DNA of 64,000 bases. It comes from Haliangium sp963772315 (GTDB lineage: Bacteria; Myxococcota_A; Polyangia; Haliangiales; Haliangiaceae). The position numbers were made by a program, and so were the translations under genes. The stretch lies in assembly GCA_963772315.1 (NCBI GenBank), contig CAVYWJ010000003.1:2418001-2482000 (forward strand). Reading direction: 5' to 3'. The first letter of the stretch is position 1. Every line of letters begins with the position of its first letter. Of this stretch, positions 33,614 to 43,501 are shown piece by piece. The notes under the pieces are model-generated. The model saw nothing but the letters and a program-made list of their open reading frames with translations, was not told the DNA's origin and did no database searches.

Positions 33614-34793
33614 GCACCACGAGGTCCTCATCGTCGGCGGCGGCACGGCTGGCATCACCGTGGCAGCGCGTCTGAGCGCGTTGCCCGGGCCGCCCAGGGT
33701 CGCCCTGATCGAGCCTTCGACCAAACACTACTACCAGCCGATCTGGACCCTCGTGGGCGGCGGCGTGTTTCCCAAGGAGGTCTCGGAGCGCGAGGAAGCC
33801 GACTACATCCCGGCCTCGACCACGTGGATCCGCGACGCGGCGGTGTCGTTTCAGCCCGAGGCCAACGCGGTCACCACGCGCTCGGGCCAGACATATACCT
33901 ACGACGTGCTGGTGGTGGCGCCGGGCATCCAGCTCGACTGGAACAAGGTCGAGGGGCTGGAGGACGCGCTGGGCAAGGACGGCGTGTGCAGCAATTACTC
34001 GTATGCCACGGTCAACAGCACCTGGCGCTTCTTGCAGGAGTTCCGCGGCGGCAAGGCGATCTTCACGTTCCCGGCCACGCTGATCAAGTGCGCGGGCGCG
34101 CCGCAGAAGATCATGTGGCTGGTCGAGCACTACCTGCGCAAGCAGGGCCTGCGCGACAGGAGCGAGGTGATCTTCGCCTCGGCCGGTGCGGCGATCTTCG
34201 GAGTTCCGCGCTACGCGCGAGCGCTCCAGCAGCTGGCCACGCAGCGCGACGTGATCACCGAGTTTCGCCACGACCTGGTGGCGGTGCGGCGGACCAGCCG
34301 CGAGGCCGTGTTCCGCAACCTCGACGACGGCAGCGAGCGCATCATTCCGTATGATCTCCTGCACGTGACGCCGCCGCAGAGCGCGCCGGATTTCATCAAG
34401 CAGAGCCCGCTCGCCGACGCCGCTGGCTGGGTGGAGGTCGACAAGTACACCACGCAGCACGTGCGCTACCCCAACGTGTTCTCGCTCGGCGATGCCAGCT
34501 CGTTGCCGTGCTCCAAGACCGGCGCCGCGATTCGCAAGCAAGCGCCCGTGACCGTGGCCAACCTCATGGCCTTCCGCGCCGGCAAGCCGCTGGCGGCCCG
34601 CTACGACGGCTATGCTTCGTGCCCGCTGGTCACGGGCTACGGCCGCCTGATCCTGGCCGAGTTCGGCTACGACGGTCGCATCATGGAGAGCTTCCCGTTC
34701 GACCAGAGCCAGGAGCGCTACAGCATGTGGGCGCTCAAGACTCACGCGCTGCCCAGCATGTACTGGCACGGCATGCTGCGCGGCCGGATGTAA
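33606..34793 (+). CDS. sqr: Sulfide:quinone oxidoreductase
   Basis: A 395-residue FAD flavoprotein. N-terminal FAD motif VLIVGGGTAGITVAARLSAL, second motif VLVVAPGIQLDW, C-terminal FAD motif NVFSLGDASSLPCSKTGAAIRKQAP. Three cysteines fall in the SQR-specific places: Cys128 (GVCSNYSY), Cys162 (LIKCAGAPQK) and Cys339 (ASCPLVTGYG). In characterised SQRs these three act in sulfide oxidation and FAD linkage. The C-terminus (PSMYWHGMLRGRM) is of the membrane-attachment type. It oxidises sulfide to sulfane sulfur and reduces the quinone pool at the cytoplasmic membrane. The start ATG 33606 overlaps DUF1641. A persulfide dioxygenase or rhodanese is not seen nearby. Confidence 0.92.
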   Translation: MSEHHEVLIVGGGTAGITVAARLSALPGPPRVALIEPSTKHYYQPIWTLVGGGVFPKEVSEREEADYIPASTTWIRDAAVSFQPEANAVTTRSGQTYTYDVLVVAPGIQLDWNKVEGLEDALGKDGVCSNYSYATVNSTWRFLQEFRGGKAIFTFPATLIKCAGAPQKIMWLVEHYLRKQGLRDRSEVIFASAGAAIFGVPRYARALQQLATQRDVITEFRHDLVAVRRTSREAVFRNLDDGSERIIPYDLLHVTPPQSAPDFIKQSPLADAAGWVEVDKYTTQHVRYPNVFSLGDASSLPCSKTGAAIRKQAPVTVANLMAFRAGKPLAARYDGYASCPLVTGYGRLILAEFGYDGRIMESFPFDQSQERYSMWALKTHALPSMYWHGMLRGRM

Positions 34794-34825
34794 CACCGCG
34801 AGCCCGGAGGCGAGCGACAGCGAGA

Positions 34826-34892
34826 CGCCGAGCGCGCCGAGCGCGCCGAGCGTGCCGAGCGCGCCGCACGCGCCGAGCGCGCCGAGCGCGAT
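34826..34892 (+). repeat. 9-bp GC-rich tandem repeat (unit GCGCCGAGC)
   Basis: About seven near-perfect copies of a 9-mer sit between the SQR and amine-oxidase genes. It is a simple-sequence array with no hairpin that would act as a clear terminator. Confidence 0.75.
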
Positions 34893-34910
34893 CAATGAGA
34901 TAGTCGGCGC

Positions 34911-36278
34911 ATGGCGGCCTCTGCGCAGCTGCTCGACGTGATCGTGGTGGGCGCGGGCCTGTCCGGGCTGGTGGCGGCGCGGCGTCTGGCTGCAGCCGGG
35001 GTGGCGCTGACCGTGCTCGAGGCCCGCGATCGCGTGGGCGGGCGCACGCTGTCGCTGCCGCTGGGCCGGGGCGTGGCCGATCTCGGCGGGCAGTGGATCA
35101 CACCCTCGCAGACCCGGGTGCTGGCGCTGGCCGACGAGCTGGGCGTGGAGCGCTTCGCGCAGCATCGCGACGGCCAGGCCGTGATGGTCGAGGACGAGGA
35201 CAGGCCGCGCTCGCTGTGGGCCCGGCTGGGCCCGGCGCTGGCGCTCGGACGCCACATCCGCCGGATCGAGCGCATGCGCCGGCGCGTGCCGCTCGGCAAT
35301 CCCGACCAGGCGTCCGAGGCCGCCCGCTGGGACGCCATGACGTTCGCCGACTGGCTGGCGCGCGTGCGCTCCACACCGGCGCGCGAGTCGCTGGGGCTGC
35401 TGGCGCGCCTGCACTTTGCCGCCGAGCCCGAGGACATGTCGCTCCTGCACGTGCTGCACGCGCTGCAAGCCGGCAGCGGCCTCGTGGGCAGCGAGGCGCT
35501 CGCCGGGCACGAGGTGCGCCTGGTCGGCGGGGCCCAGCGCCTGTCGCTGCGCCTGGCCGAGGAGCTGGAGGCGCAGGGTATGGGCGTGCATCTCGGCCGG
35601 GCCGTGCTGCGCCTCGAGCAATCCGGGGACGCGGTCACGATCACGTGCGCGGACGCGACCTACCGGGCGCGCCTGCTCATCCTGGCCATGCCGCCGGCCG
35701 CGATCGCGCGCCTGGCGGTGAGCCCGTCCTGGCCGGCGGCGCGCGTGTCGCTGCACCAGGGCATGACGCTCGGACCGGTGATCAAGCACGTGCTGGCCTA
35801 CGAGCGGGCGTTCTGGCGCGAGCGCGGCCTGTCGGGCGAGGTCTACGATGCGCGCGGAGCCGTGAGCGCGGTGGTCGATCACACTGACGCCGCGGGTGCA
35901 CAGCCTGCGCTGCAGGCGTTCGTGCTGGGCGCGCAGGCGCGGCGGCTGTCGGCGCTCGACGCGGGCGCGCGTCACCGGGTCATCGTGGAGGCGCTCGTCG
36001 ATGCGCTGGGGCCGGAGGCGGGCCAGCCGGTGGGGCACGTGGAGTACGACTGGGCCGCCGACCCCTGGACCGCGGGCTGCGTCGGGCTGCTGGCGCCGGG
36101 CATGATCCGCTATCATGACGCGCTGCGCGCGCCCGTGGGCCGCATCCACGTGGCCGGCAGCGAGACCGCCGTGCGCTGGCCGAGCTACATGGACGGGGCG
36201 GTCGAGGCTGGTGAGCGCGCGGCCGCCGAGGTGCTGGCGCGCCTGACCGGCCAGGCCGGAGCCTCGACCGAGCGCTGA
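34911..36278 (+). CDS. Flavin-containing amine oxidase
   Basis: A 455-residue FAD oxidoreductase of the monoamine-oxidase family. The dinucleotide motif is VIVVGAGLSGLVAARRLAAAG, the ribose-binding Glu is LTVLEARDRVGGRT, and the substrate/FAD region is GVADLGGQWITPSQTRV. The C-terminal FAD motif is IHVAGSETAVRWPSYMDGAVEAGERAA. These enzymes oxidise primary or secondary amines (or act as desaturases) with release of H2O2. The particular substrate is unknown. The start ATG 34911 follows the 9-bp repeat array. It lies 117 bp after SQR and may be transcribed from its own promoter. Confidence 0.92.
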   Translation: MAASAQLLDVIVVGAGLSGLVAARRLAAAGVALTVLEARDRVGGRTLSLPLGRGVADLGGQWITPSQTRVLALADELGVERFAQHRDGQAVMVEDEDRPRSLWARLGPALALGRHIRRIERMRRRVPLGNPDQASEAARWDAMTFADWLARVRSTPARESLGLLARLHFAAEPEDMSLLHVLHALQAGSGLVGSEALAGHEVRLVGGAQRLSLRLAEELEAQGMGVHLGRAVLRLEQSGDAVTITCADATYRARLLILAMPPAAIARLAVSPSWPAARVSLHQGMTLGPVIKHVLAYERAFWRERGLSGEVYDARGAVSAVVDHTDAAGAQPALQAFVLGAQARRLSALDAGARHRVIVEALVDALGPEAGQPVGHVEYDWAADPWTAGCVGLLAPGMIRYHDALRAPVGRIHVAGSETAVRWPSYMDGAVEAGERAAAEVLARLTGQAGASTER

Positions 36279-36406
36279 GCCTGAGCGCTGAGCCCCGAGC
36301 CCTGTGGTGCTGCGCACGAGCCGCCGCGCCCGGGCGGGTGTCCCGGCGCGATGTGCAACTGCAGGCACGGGAGAGGTGTCTCCATGATGGAAGGGAGACA
36401 CAAGCC

Positions 36407-36934
36407 ATGCAGCACATGAAGCGTGATGATCCCGTGTACGTGATCCGCTCTCCTCTGCGAGGCATCGCTCGGGCGTGGATTTCGGACAATCCGACGATCG
36501 GCTATGCGCCCCCGCGTGTGTCCGCGCTGGCCATGCAGCAGGCCGTGGAGCGCCGGCGGTACATCGCCGAGCGCGCCCGGGCGTTCGCGGCGGCCGCCGC
36601 CGAGCAGCACCGCATGGACGCGATCGAGCAGCAGCTCCAGCGCGAGATCGAGGCCCGCATCGAGCAGCTCTGGCTGGAGCTACGGCTCGAGTGCGAGGCC
36701 GTCGCCGGCGTGGACGGCGAGGCGCGGCAGGCAGTGCGCCGGGAGCTGTCGCTGCATGTGCTCCTGGCGCTGCTGGTGATCGGGGAGACGCAGATGTTCC
36801 TCGAGCGCTACCGCCGCGAGGCCATCCCGGTGACGGCCGCGCGGTTGCGCGAGCTCGAGCATCATGCCGGCACGCTGGTCCAGGTCATCGCGCGGCTGCC
36901 GCCGAGCGCATGTGACGCCGCCGAGATCGTGTGA
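36407..36934 (+). CDS. Hypothetical helical protein
   Basis: A 175-residue, almost all-helical protein (AMQQAVERRRYIAERARAFA, EQQLQREIEARIEQLWLELRLECEA, LSLHVLLALLVIGETQMFLERYRREAIPV). There is no signal peptide and no recognised domain. ATG 36407 is preceded by AGGGAG at a good distance. An in-frame start at 36338 would extend it by 23 residues that look unlike the rest. Confidence 0.75.
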   Translation: MQHMKRDDPVYVIRSPLRGIARAWISDNPTIGYAPPRVSALAMQQAVERRRYIAERARAFAAAAAEQHRMDAIEQQLQREIEARIEQLWLELRLECEAVAGVDGEARQAVRRELSLHVLLALLVIGETQMFLERYRREAIPVTAARLRELEHHAGTLVQVIARLPPSACDAAEIV

Positions 36935-37015
36935 CCTCGCCGGAGCCCGGGCGACGCGTCCCAGGGCCGGTGACGCCGCCCGGAGTCGCCGCCGCCAGCG
37001 CGCGGCCCGGCCGCC

Positions 37016-38104
<1,089 letters not shown>

Positions 38105-38640
38105 TGCAAGTCCCTCTCACAAATCGTTAGAGGAAAGAAAAGCAGGGCGTCGCGGCCGGTCGCGGCATTCGTTTCGGCTGCGCTCGAAGACGACACGCAG
38201 ACGCGACAGGCCAGACGCGACAGGAAGACACCAGGCTCGAGGGCACGAAGCCAACCGGAGGAGTAGCCCCATCCTAACAGGGCGCTGGCCGACTCGTCGA
38301 GAGACCCAGGCGCGTGTCGCCGCCGGTTGTCTGCCTGCGACCCACGGCTGCGTTGCCTGCCGGGCGCCGCCGAGCCGCCGTCCGCCTCGCCGGCGCTCGC
38401 CGCTCTGCACCTGGAGCCATGTGCCTCGGGCCATATGCGTCGGTGCGATTATAGCCGAGCCGAGCTGAGCCCGAAAAGGTTGCGAGATATGATACGCTTT
38501 CCCGAAGAGACAGCAGCACCATGGGGGAATCAGCGGCACACGGCAGCGCGCGCGGGGAGAGGGCCAAGGGAATGGGCATGAGCATGGTCGTGGCGCTGCC
38601 AACGTGGTTCGCTCTCCGGTTCGACCTCTGATGGAGCCCG
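38105..38640. other. Intergenic region between divergent genes
   Basis: About 535 bases between the PilT-like gene (minus) and the receiver/HATPase gene (plus). I find no credible gene. It must contain both promoters. A more AT-rich pocket at about 38445-38500 is the best candidate for the plus-strand promoter, but I cannot assign -35/-10 boxes confidently. Confidence 0.55.
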
Positions 38641-39630
<990 letters not shown>

Positions 39631-40129
39631 GCCGCGCACAGGTGTGAAGGAGAGGGCGCCCGGCGCCCGAGGGCGGTCGCGTGCCCGGATACACGCACGG
39701 ATCGCCGATCGAGTGACCTGACTGGAGCACAACATCCCTGCGGGCGGGCCGATCCTCGAGCCGGTGAGGCCGGAAACCCCGTACGTGCGTGCGATCCTGT
39801 GACCAGGTCGGCCCGCACCGGGCCACCGGGCGGCGCGCCGGGTGCCAGGTACAGCCGTCACCTGGCGTGCGGATCGACCGTACCTGCAGGCGGTGACGGC
39901 TCATCGCTGCCCCCGATCGGCCACATCTGGCGAGGTTACGGCTCATCGCGCCGTTCGAGCCGCGGTTTTCCCGGTGTTCCCGGCCTGTGCATGTCCTTCG
40001 GCCCGCCGTGGCCGGTTGTGATCGGCGCGTTCATGTCCCTCGGCGCGCCGTGTGCCGGTTGTGATCGGCGCGTTCATGTCCCTCGGCGCGCCGTGTGCCG
40101 GGTATTTCGCGGCCGGCGAGGCCGGTGAC
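39631..40129. other. Intergenic region with 42/43-bp direct repeats
   Basis: Nothing coding is convincing here. Three near-identical units begin at 39991, 40033 and 40076, each with the core TCGGCGCGCCGTGTGCCGG (the first copy is slightly diverged), giving a 42-43 bp period. The last unit is partial. Confidence 0.7.
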
Positions 40130-40831
40130 TCAGGCTTCTCCCGGGGCCTCGCCGTCGTCCACGGGCTCGGCCTCGCCCGCGCCATCGCTCGGGGCCGTGC
40201 CCTTGCTCAGGAAGAACGCCTCGGCCCATGCCTTGTTGCGGCCGGTCTGCGCGACGATGCCCAGGAGCGACGCATAGATGGACAGGCGCACGGCGTTGGC
40301 CTCGTCCTTCCATGCGCGCACGTCGATGCGCCCGCTGGTGCGCGCGAGCTCGGCCTGGCGCTGCTCCTCGAGCACCGCCGCGCCCCTGGCGATGAGCGGC
40401 TCGAGCACGGCCGCCTGCGCCGCGCGGAACTCCGGCGTGTAGTGGGACAGCGACAGCTTGCCGAGCAGATCGCGGGCGATCTCGACCTGGCGTCCGAGCG
40501 CGTGACGGACGACCTCGCCGATGTGCGTGCTGAACAGGGCGGAGAACGCCGGCATCTTGCGGTTCTGCCCCACCAGGTGCAGCGTGGCCGAGAACAGGCC
40601 GCGGATGCCGAGGTCGAGCCGCGCGTCCCCGACGCTGCTGCGGGCGCTCGACTGGATCAGCGAGCGGCGCGTGCCGAGCTCGCGCTGCAGCGCCGGCATG
40701 AACTCCTCGACGGCCGCGGTGACCGGCCCTGCCAGCGCGCTGGTCTCCTCGTCCGCGAGCAGCGCGGCCTCCAGGAAGGTGAGATCCTCCCAGAACGCCA
40801 GGATAGAACGGGATGGCGGGATGACTCGCAT
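40130..40831 (-). CDS. Hypothetical protein
   Basis: A 233-residue soluble, mainly helical protein. It starts at ATG 40831 after an AGGAG RBS (MRVIPPSRSILAFWEDLTFLE). The body has regular amphipathic helices (VTAAVEEFMPALQRELGTRR, FSTHIGEVVRHALGRQVEIARDLLGKL, RLSIYASLLGIVAQTGRNKAW). An acidic tail (DGAGEAEPVDDGEAPGEA) closes it. No family recognised. It stands alone between two non-coding stretches. Confidence 0.78.
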   Translation of the reverse strand: MRVIPPSRSILAFWEDLTFLEAALLADEETSALAGPVTAAVEEFMPALQRELGTRRSLIQSSARSSVGDARLDLGIRGLFSATLHLVGQNRKMPAFSALFSTHIGEVVRHALGRQVEIARDLLGKLSLSHYTPEFRAAQAAVLEPLIARGAAVLEEQRQAELARTSGRIDVRAWKDEANAVRLSIYASLLGIVAQTGRNKAWAEAFFLSKGTAPSDGAGEAEPVDDGEAPGEA

Positions 40832-41193
40832 GGGCTCCTCTCCTGGCCGGCCGCGCGCCCTCGCGGAACCTCATCGTCGGACGCCCCGGCCGTTGCTGAA
40901 GACACGCCGAGCGTCGCTCGCCACGCCTGCCGTGACAAGGGGGGAACGCCGACCTCGTGCAGGTCTCGCGGCAGAGAGGACAGAGAAACACGGTGTCGCA
41001 CCGAGGTATCTGAACACCTGTCCGGTGCGCACTGACCATCCTCCTGGCTGCTCCATGGTTCGGGACGGAATCGCTCACACTGCTGGTGCGGGCGATCCCG
41101 GTTTCGGAGATGGTCACGGGCGAGGAGATGCGTGACAATGCCCCCGACCGGCCCGGCGCCGCCACCGCTGTCAGCAGCGCAGCGAGGGCCAGC
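40832..41193. other. Divergent intergenic region
   Basis: About 360 bases between the hypothetical gene at 40130-40831 (minus) and the secreted protein gene at 41194 (plus). An in-frame GTG at 41086 would extend the plus-strand gene by 36 residues that do not look like a signal peptide. I see no repeats or RNA genes. Confidence 0.5.
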
Positions 41194-42297
41194 ATGTTCA
41201 TGATTGTCATGGCGATATCCCTTCCTGGAGTGACGGCACTCGCGCAGCCCGACGAAGATCCATGGGACACGATTCCAGTCCACCCGGGCGTCACGACTGT
41301 CCTGCGCTTCCCGGACGAGGTCGAGGGCGTGCGCGTCACGGGGCAGGTGGCCGGTCTGATACGGGCCACGACGCTCGGCGACAAGGTCCTCATTCGCCCC
41401 CAGCGAGGGGCACCTGCCTGGGACGAGGTATCGCTCCAGGTGAAGACCGCGACCGTGCGCGTGCGCTTCCGGTTACGCTTGACCGGGCGCGCCCGCGATG
41501 CCTCGCGGCACGTGGTGGTGGTGGCTGAGGCTGAGGCGCGAGCCATGGACGACCCCGCGCCAGGCACCAGCGAAGCCGCGCCGGGCGAGCCGGCCGCGAG
41601 CGCGCCTGCCGGCGTGTCGAGCCCGGAGGCGCCGGAGCCTGCCGCGAGCGTGCCGTCCAGCGCGCCGCTCCCGCCAGAGCCATCCGTGTCGGCGGGCGCT
41701 GTCACGACAGAACCCGAGGACACGGCCGCGGCAGGTCATGAGCGCGATGCCGCCACGACCAGCTCGCCGCGCTTCGAGATCTCCGTGCATGCCGTCGCGG
41801 CGCTGATGGGGACCACGGAGCTTGCTGTTGCTGGGTATCAGGCGATAGACGCCAGGCAGTCTCATCGCGCCTTCGGCATGCGCGTCGCCGGCAGCCCCCA
41901 CGATGCATGGTGGGCCGTGGAGGCCAACGTCAGCGGGGAATGGCTCGCTGCGCCAACGGCGCACGTCAATGCCGAGGAATCGATCGCGGTGAGTGGCCGG
42001 CGGTTGCGAGCGGACGTGGGCATCAGAGCCCGGTTTCGGACCCGACTGAGCCCTACGGCCTACGCTGGGATCGGACTGCAGGCGCATCATCGAGACCTTG
42101 AGAACGGCAATGAGGCTGACCCGCCGCTACGCACGTTGCCGCGCGGCGGCGTGCTGGCGCTGGGCCTGGGGCTCGAGTACCGGGCGGGGGATCTGTTGCT
42201 GGGTCTCGAGCTTCACATGCGGCAGGGCGTGCCGGCCGACTATTATTCTGTGGCGGCGCTCCTGTCCGTGGGCTTGTTTCTGGACCAGGGAGAATGA
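41194..42297 (+). CDS. Secreted protein of unknown function, probable outer-membrane protein
   Basis: A 367-residue protein. MFMIVMAISLPGVTALAQ is a signal peptide with likely cleavage after ALAQ. Residues ~20-105 form a beta-rich domain (VTTVLRFPDEVEGVRVTG...DEVSLQVKTATVRVRFRLRL) similar in style to DUF2381-type proteins known from Myxococcus, a comparison made from memory. A Pro/Ala/Ser/Glu-rich linker (~130-190) follows. The C-terminal ~170 residues look like beta-barrel strands (FEISVHAVAALMG, AYAGIGLQAHHRDL, GVLALGLGLEYRAGDLLLGLELHMRQG, VAALLSVGLFLDQGE). The stop at 42297 is 2 bp before the start of the next lipoprotein, so they are probably co-translated. Confidence 0.8.
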   Translation: MFMIVMAISLPGVTALAQPDEDPWDTIPVHPGVTTVLRFPDEVEGVRVTGQVAGLIRATTLGDKVLIRPQRGAPAWDEVSLQVKTATVRVRFRLRLTGRARDASRHVVVVAEAEARAMDDPAPGTSEAAPGEPAASAPAGVSSPEAPEPAASVPSSAPLPPEPSVSAGAVTTEPEDTAAAGHERDAATTSSPRFEISVHAVAALMGTTELAVAGYQAIDARQSHRAFGMRVAGSPHDAWWAVEANVSGEWLAAPTAHVNAEESIAVSGRRLRADVGIRARFRTRLSPTAYAGIGLQAHHRDLENGNEADPPLRTLPRGGVLALGLGLEYRAGDLLLGLELHMRQGVPADYYSVAALLSVGLFLDQGE

Positions 42298-42299
42298 GC

Positions 42300-42708
42300 A
42301 TGAAACCCGCAATGCTGTGCCTGTTGCTGCTCGGCATGCACGGATCTCACGGCTTCGCCTAACCTTCACATGTACAAGCTGACCTGGTCTTGCCAGTCCC
42401 CCGAGGGCTGCGGACGCACGGCGCAAGTGGAGCTGATTGATCGCGCGCGGATCATTGATGGCTATGATGTCATCGATTTCTTGAGCAGCCGCGACGGAGC
42501 CTTTCGGGAAGACGGTCAGATGGTCCCTTCGGACGCGCTGCCCGGGGAATGCTCCTGGTTGCATGGCCTGGGACTCTTCGCGCACGAGCTGGAGCCGTCC
42601 AGGTTCTGCCGCACCTCGGGCATGCTCGAGCTGGAGCTCTCCATTCCCAACCGAGAGCCCACGACACACAGCAAATGGCTCGTCGAGGGACGCGAGATAG
42701 ATCCCTGA
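42300..42708 (+). CDS. Small lipoprotein, first tandem copy (apparent frameshift in signal peptide)
   Basis: The ATG at 42300 begins MKPAMLCLLLLG and then runs into a stop, while a second frame continues from about 42370 (MYKLTWSCQSPEGCGRTAQ). Removing one A at 42336 joins them into a 135-residue protein with a perfect lipobox (LLLLGC). The corrected protein parallels its neighbour at 42813 along its whole length: LTWSCQSPEGC matches LTWTCLSPEGC, and ELELSIPNREPTTHSKWLVEGR matches ELELSIPNEDPSTQSQWLVEGR. The mature part has paired cysteines. It is separated by 2 bp from the upstream gene. Function unknown. Confidence 0.8.
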
Positions 42709-42812
42709 TGCCTGCACGCCTCCTGGCGTTTGTTGCCGCGCTCGTCCGGACGATGGCGGTTCCATGGCGGTCGTTTGGGTCGCACGCCGTTCCCGACCAA
42801 GGAGAATGAACC

Positions 42813-43217
42813 GTGAAGACTGGAATGCTCTGCTTGTTGCTGCTGTCCGGATGCTTGTCTTCTGATTATCGCAGCGTTTACGAGTATGCGCTGACCTGGA
42901 CCTGCCTGTCCCCCGAGGGCTGCGAGCGCACGGAGGAGGTGGCGCGAATCGATCGGATGGAACAGGTTCGCCGCGACTGTCAGCTCACGAGCACGCAGGA
43001 CGAGTCCTTCAGCGCGGACGCGACAGAGATCCTCACGGAGTTCTTGCCGCCTGGATGCTCCTGGCTGTACTTCCTGTCGCTCTACGGGCATGAGCTGGAG
43101 CGGTCGCGGTTCTGTGCTGTTCCGGGCGGGTTCGAGCTGGAGCTCTCGATCCCCAACGAAGATCCGTCAACGCAGAGCCAGTGGCTCGTCGAAGGCCGCG
43201 ATGTGAACCTCTTGTGA
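42813..43217 (+). CDS. Small lipoprotein, second tandem copy
   Basis: A 134-residue lipoprotein starting at GTG 42813 behind AAGGAG. Signal MKTGMLCLLLLSGCLSS with lipobox LSGC. The mature part has Cys pairs (TWTCLSPEGCERTEE, PPGCSWLYFLSLYG, RFCAVPGG) and ends SQWLVEGRDVNLL. It is a paralogue of the preceding gene, so a tandem duplication. The base composition is less GC-rich than the surrounding core genes. No known family. It sits directly upstream of the polymorphic toxin locus, so it could belong to that island or simply border it. Confidence 0.85.
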   Translation: MKTGMLCLLLLSGCLSSDYRSVYEYALTWTCLSPEGCERTEEVARIDRMEQVRRDCQLTSTQDESFSADATEILTEFLPPGCSWLYFLSLYGHELERSRFCAVPGGFELELSIPNEDPSTQSQWLVEGRDVNLL

Positions 43218-43267
43218 TCCCGCGCGCCGTCGTTGCCCTTCCGAGGCGATATCTGCGCATGGCGGCG

Positions 43268-43501
43268 AAGAGTGTCGCCGCAGCGGCTCGGTGGAGGGGA
43301 ACGATCCGTGCCACCAACGAGCTACCGAGCCGTCGTGTGACCAGTGCATCATCGGTGAGCTACTGGGCCGTGACAATGGTGCGGCAGCGTCGAGTTTGCC
43401 GGGCGGTGGTGCGGCGCGCCTTCCTGGCTCGATCGCGCGATTCTGGCGACGGGATCACGCCAGGGCTACGATGCCGGCCATGGGTAACGAGCAGGAGCGG
43501 C
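43268..43501 (+). repeat. Leader duplicated at 46831-47070, copy A, with inverted repeat
   Basis: About 230 bp upstream of and including the first codons of the toxin gene recur, with some divergence, at 46831-47070. Shared blocks include GATCCGTGCCACCAACGAGC and GTGCATCATCGGTGAGC. Within it, 43281-43294 and 43322-43335 form an imperfect inverted repeat around CGGCTCGGT. It probably contains the toxin promoter or 5' leader. Confidence 0.8.

Noticed and set aside
33516..36401. A 961-codon open frame on the minus strand
   Set aside because: It is antisense to the SQR and amine-oxidase genes, with Arg/His-rich low-complexity composition and no domain or RBS.
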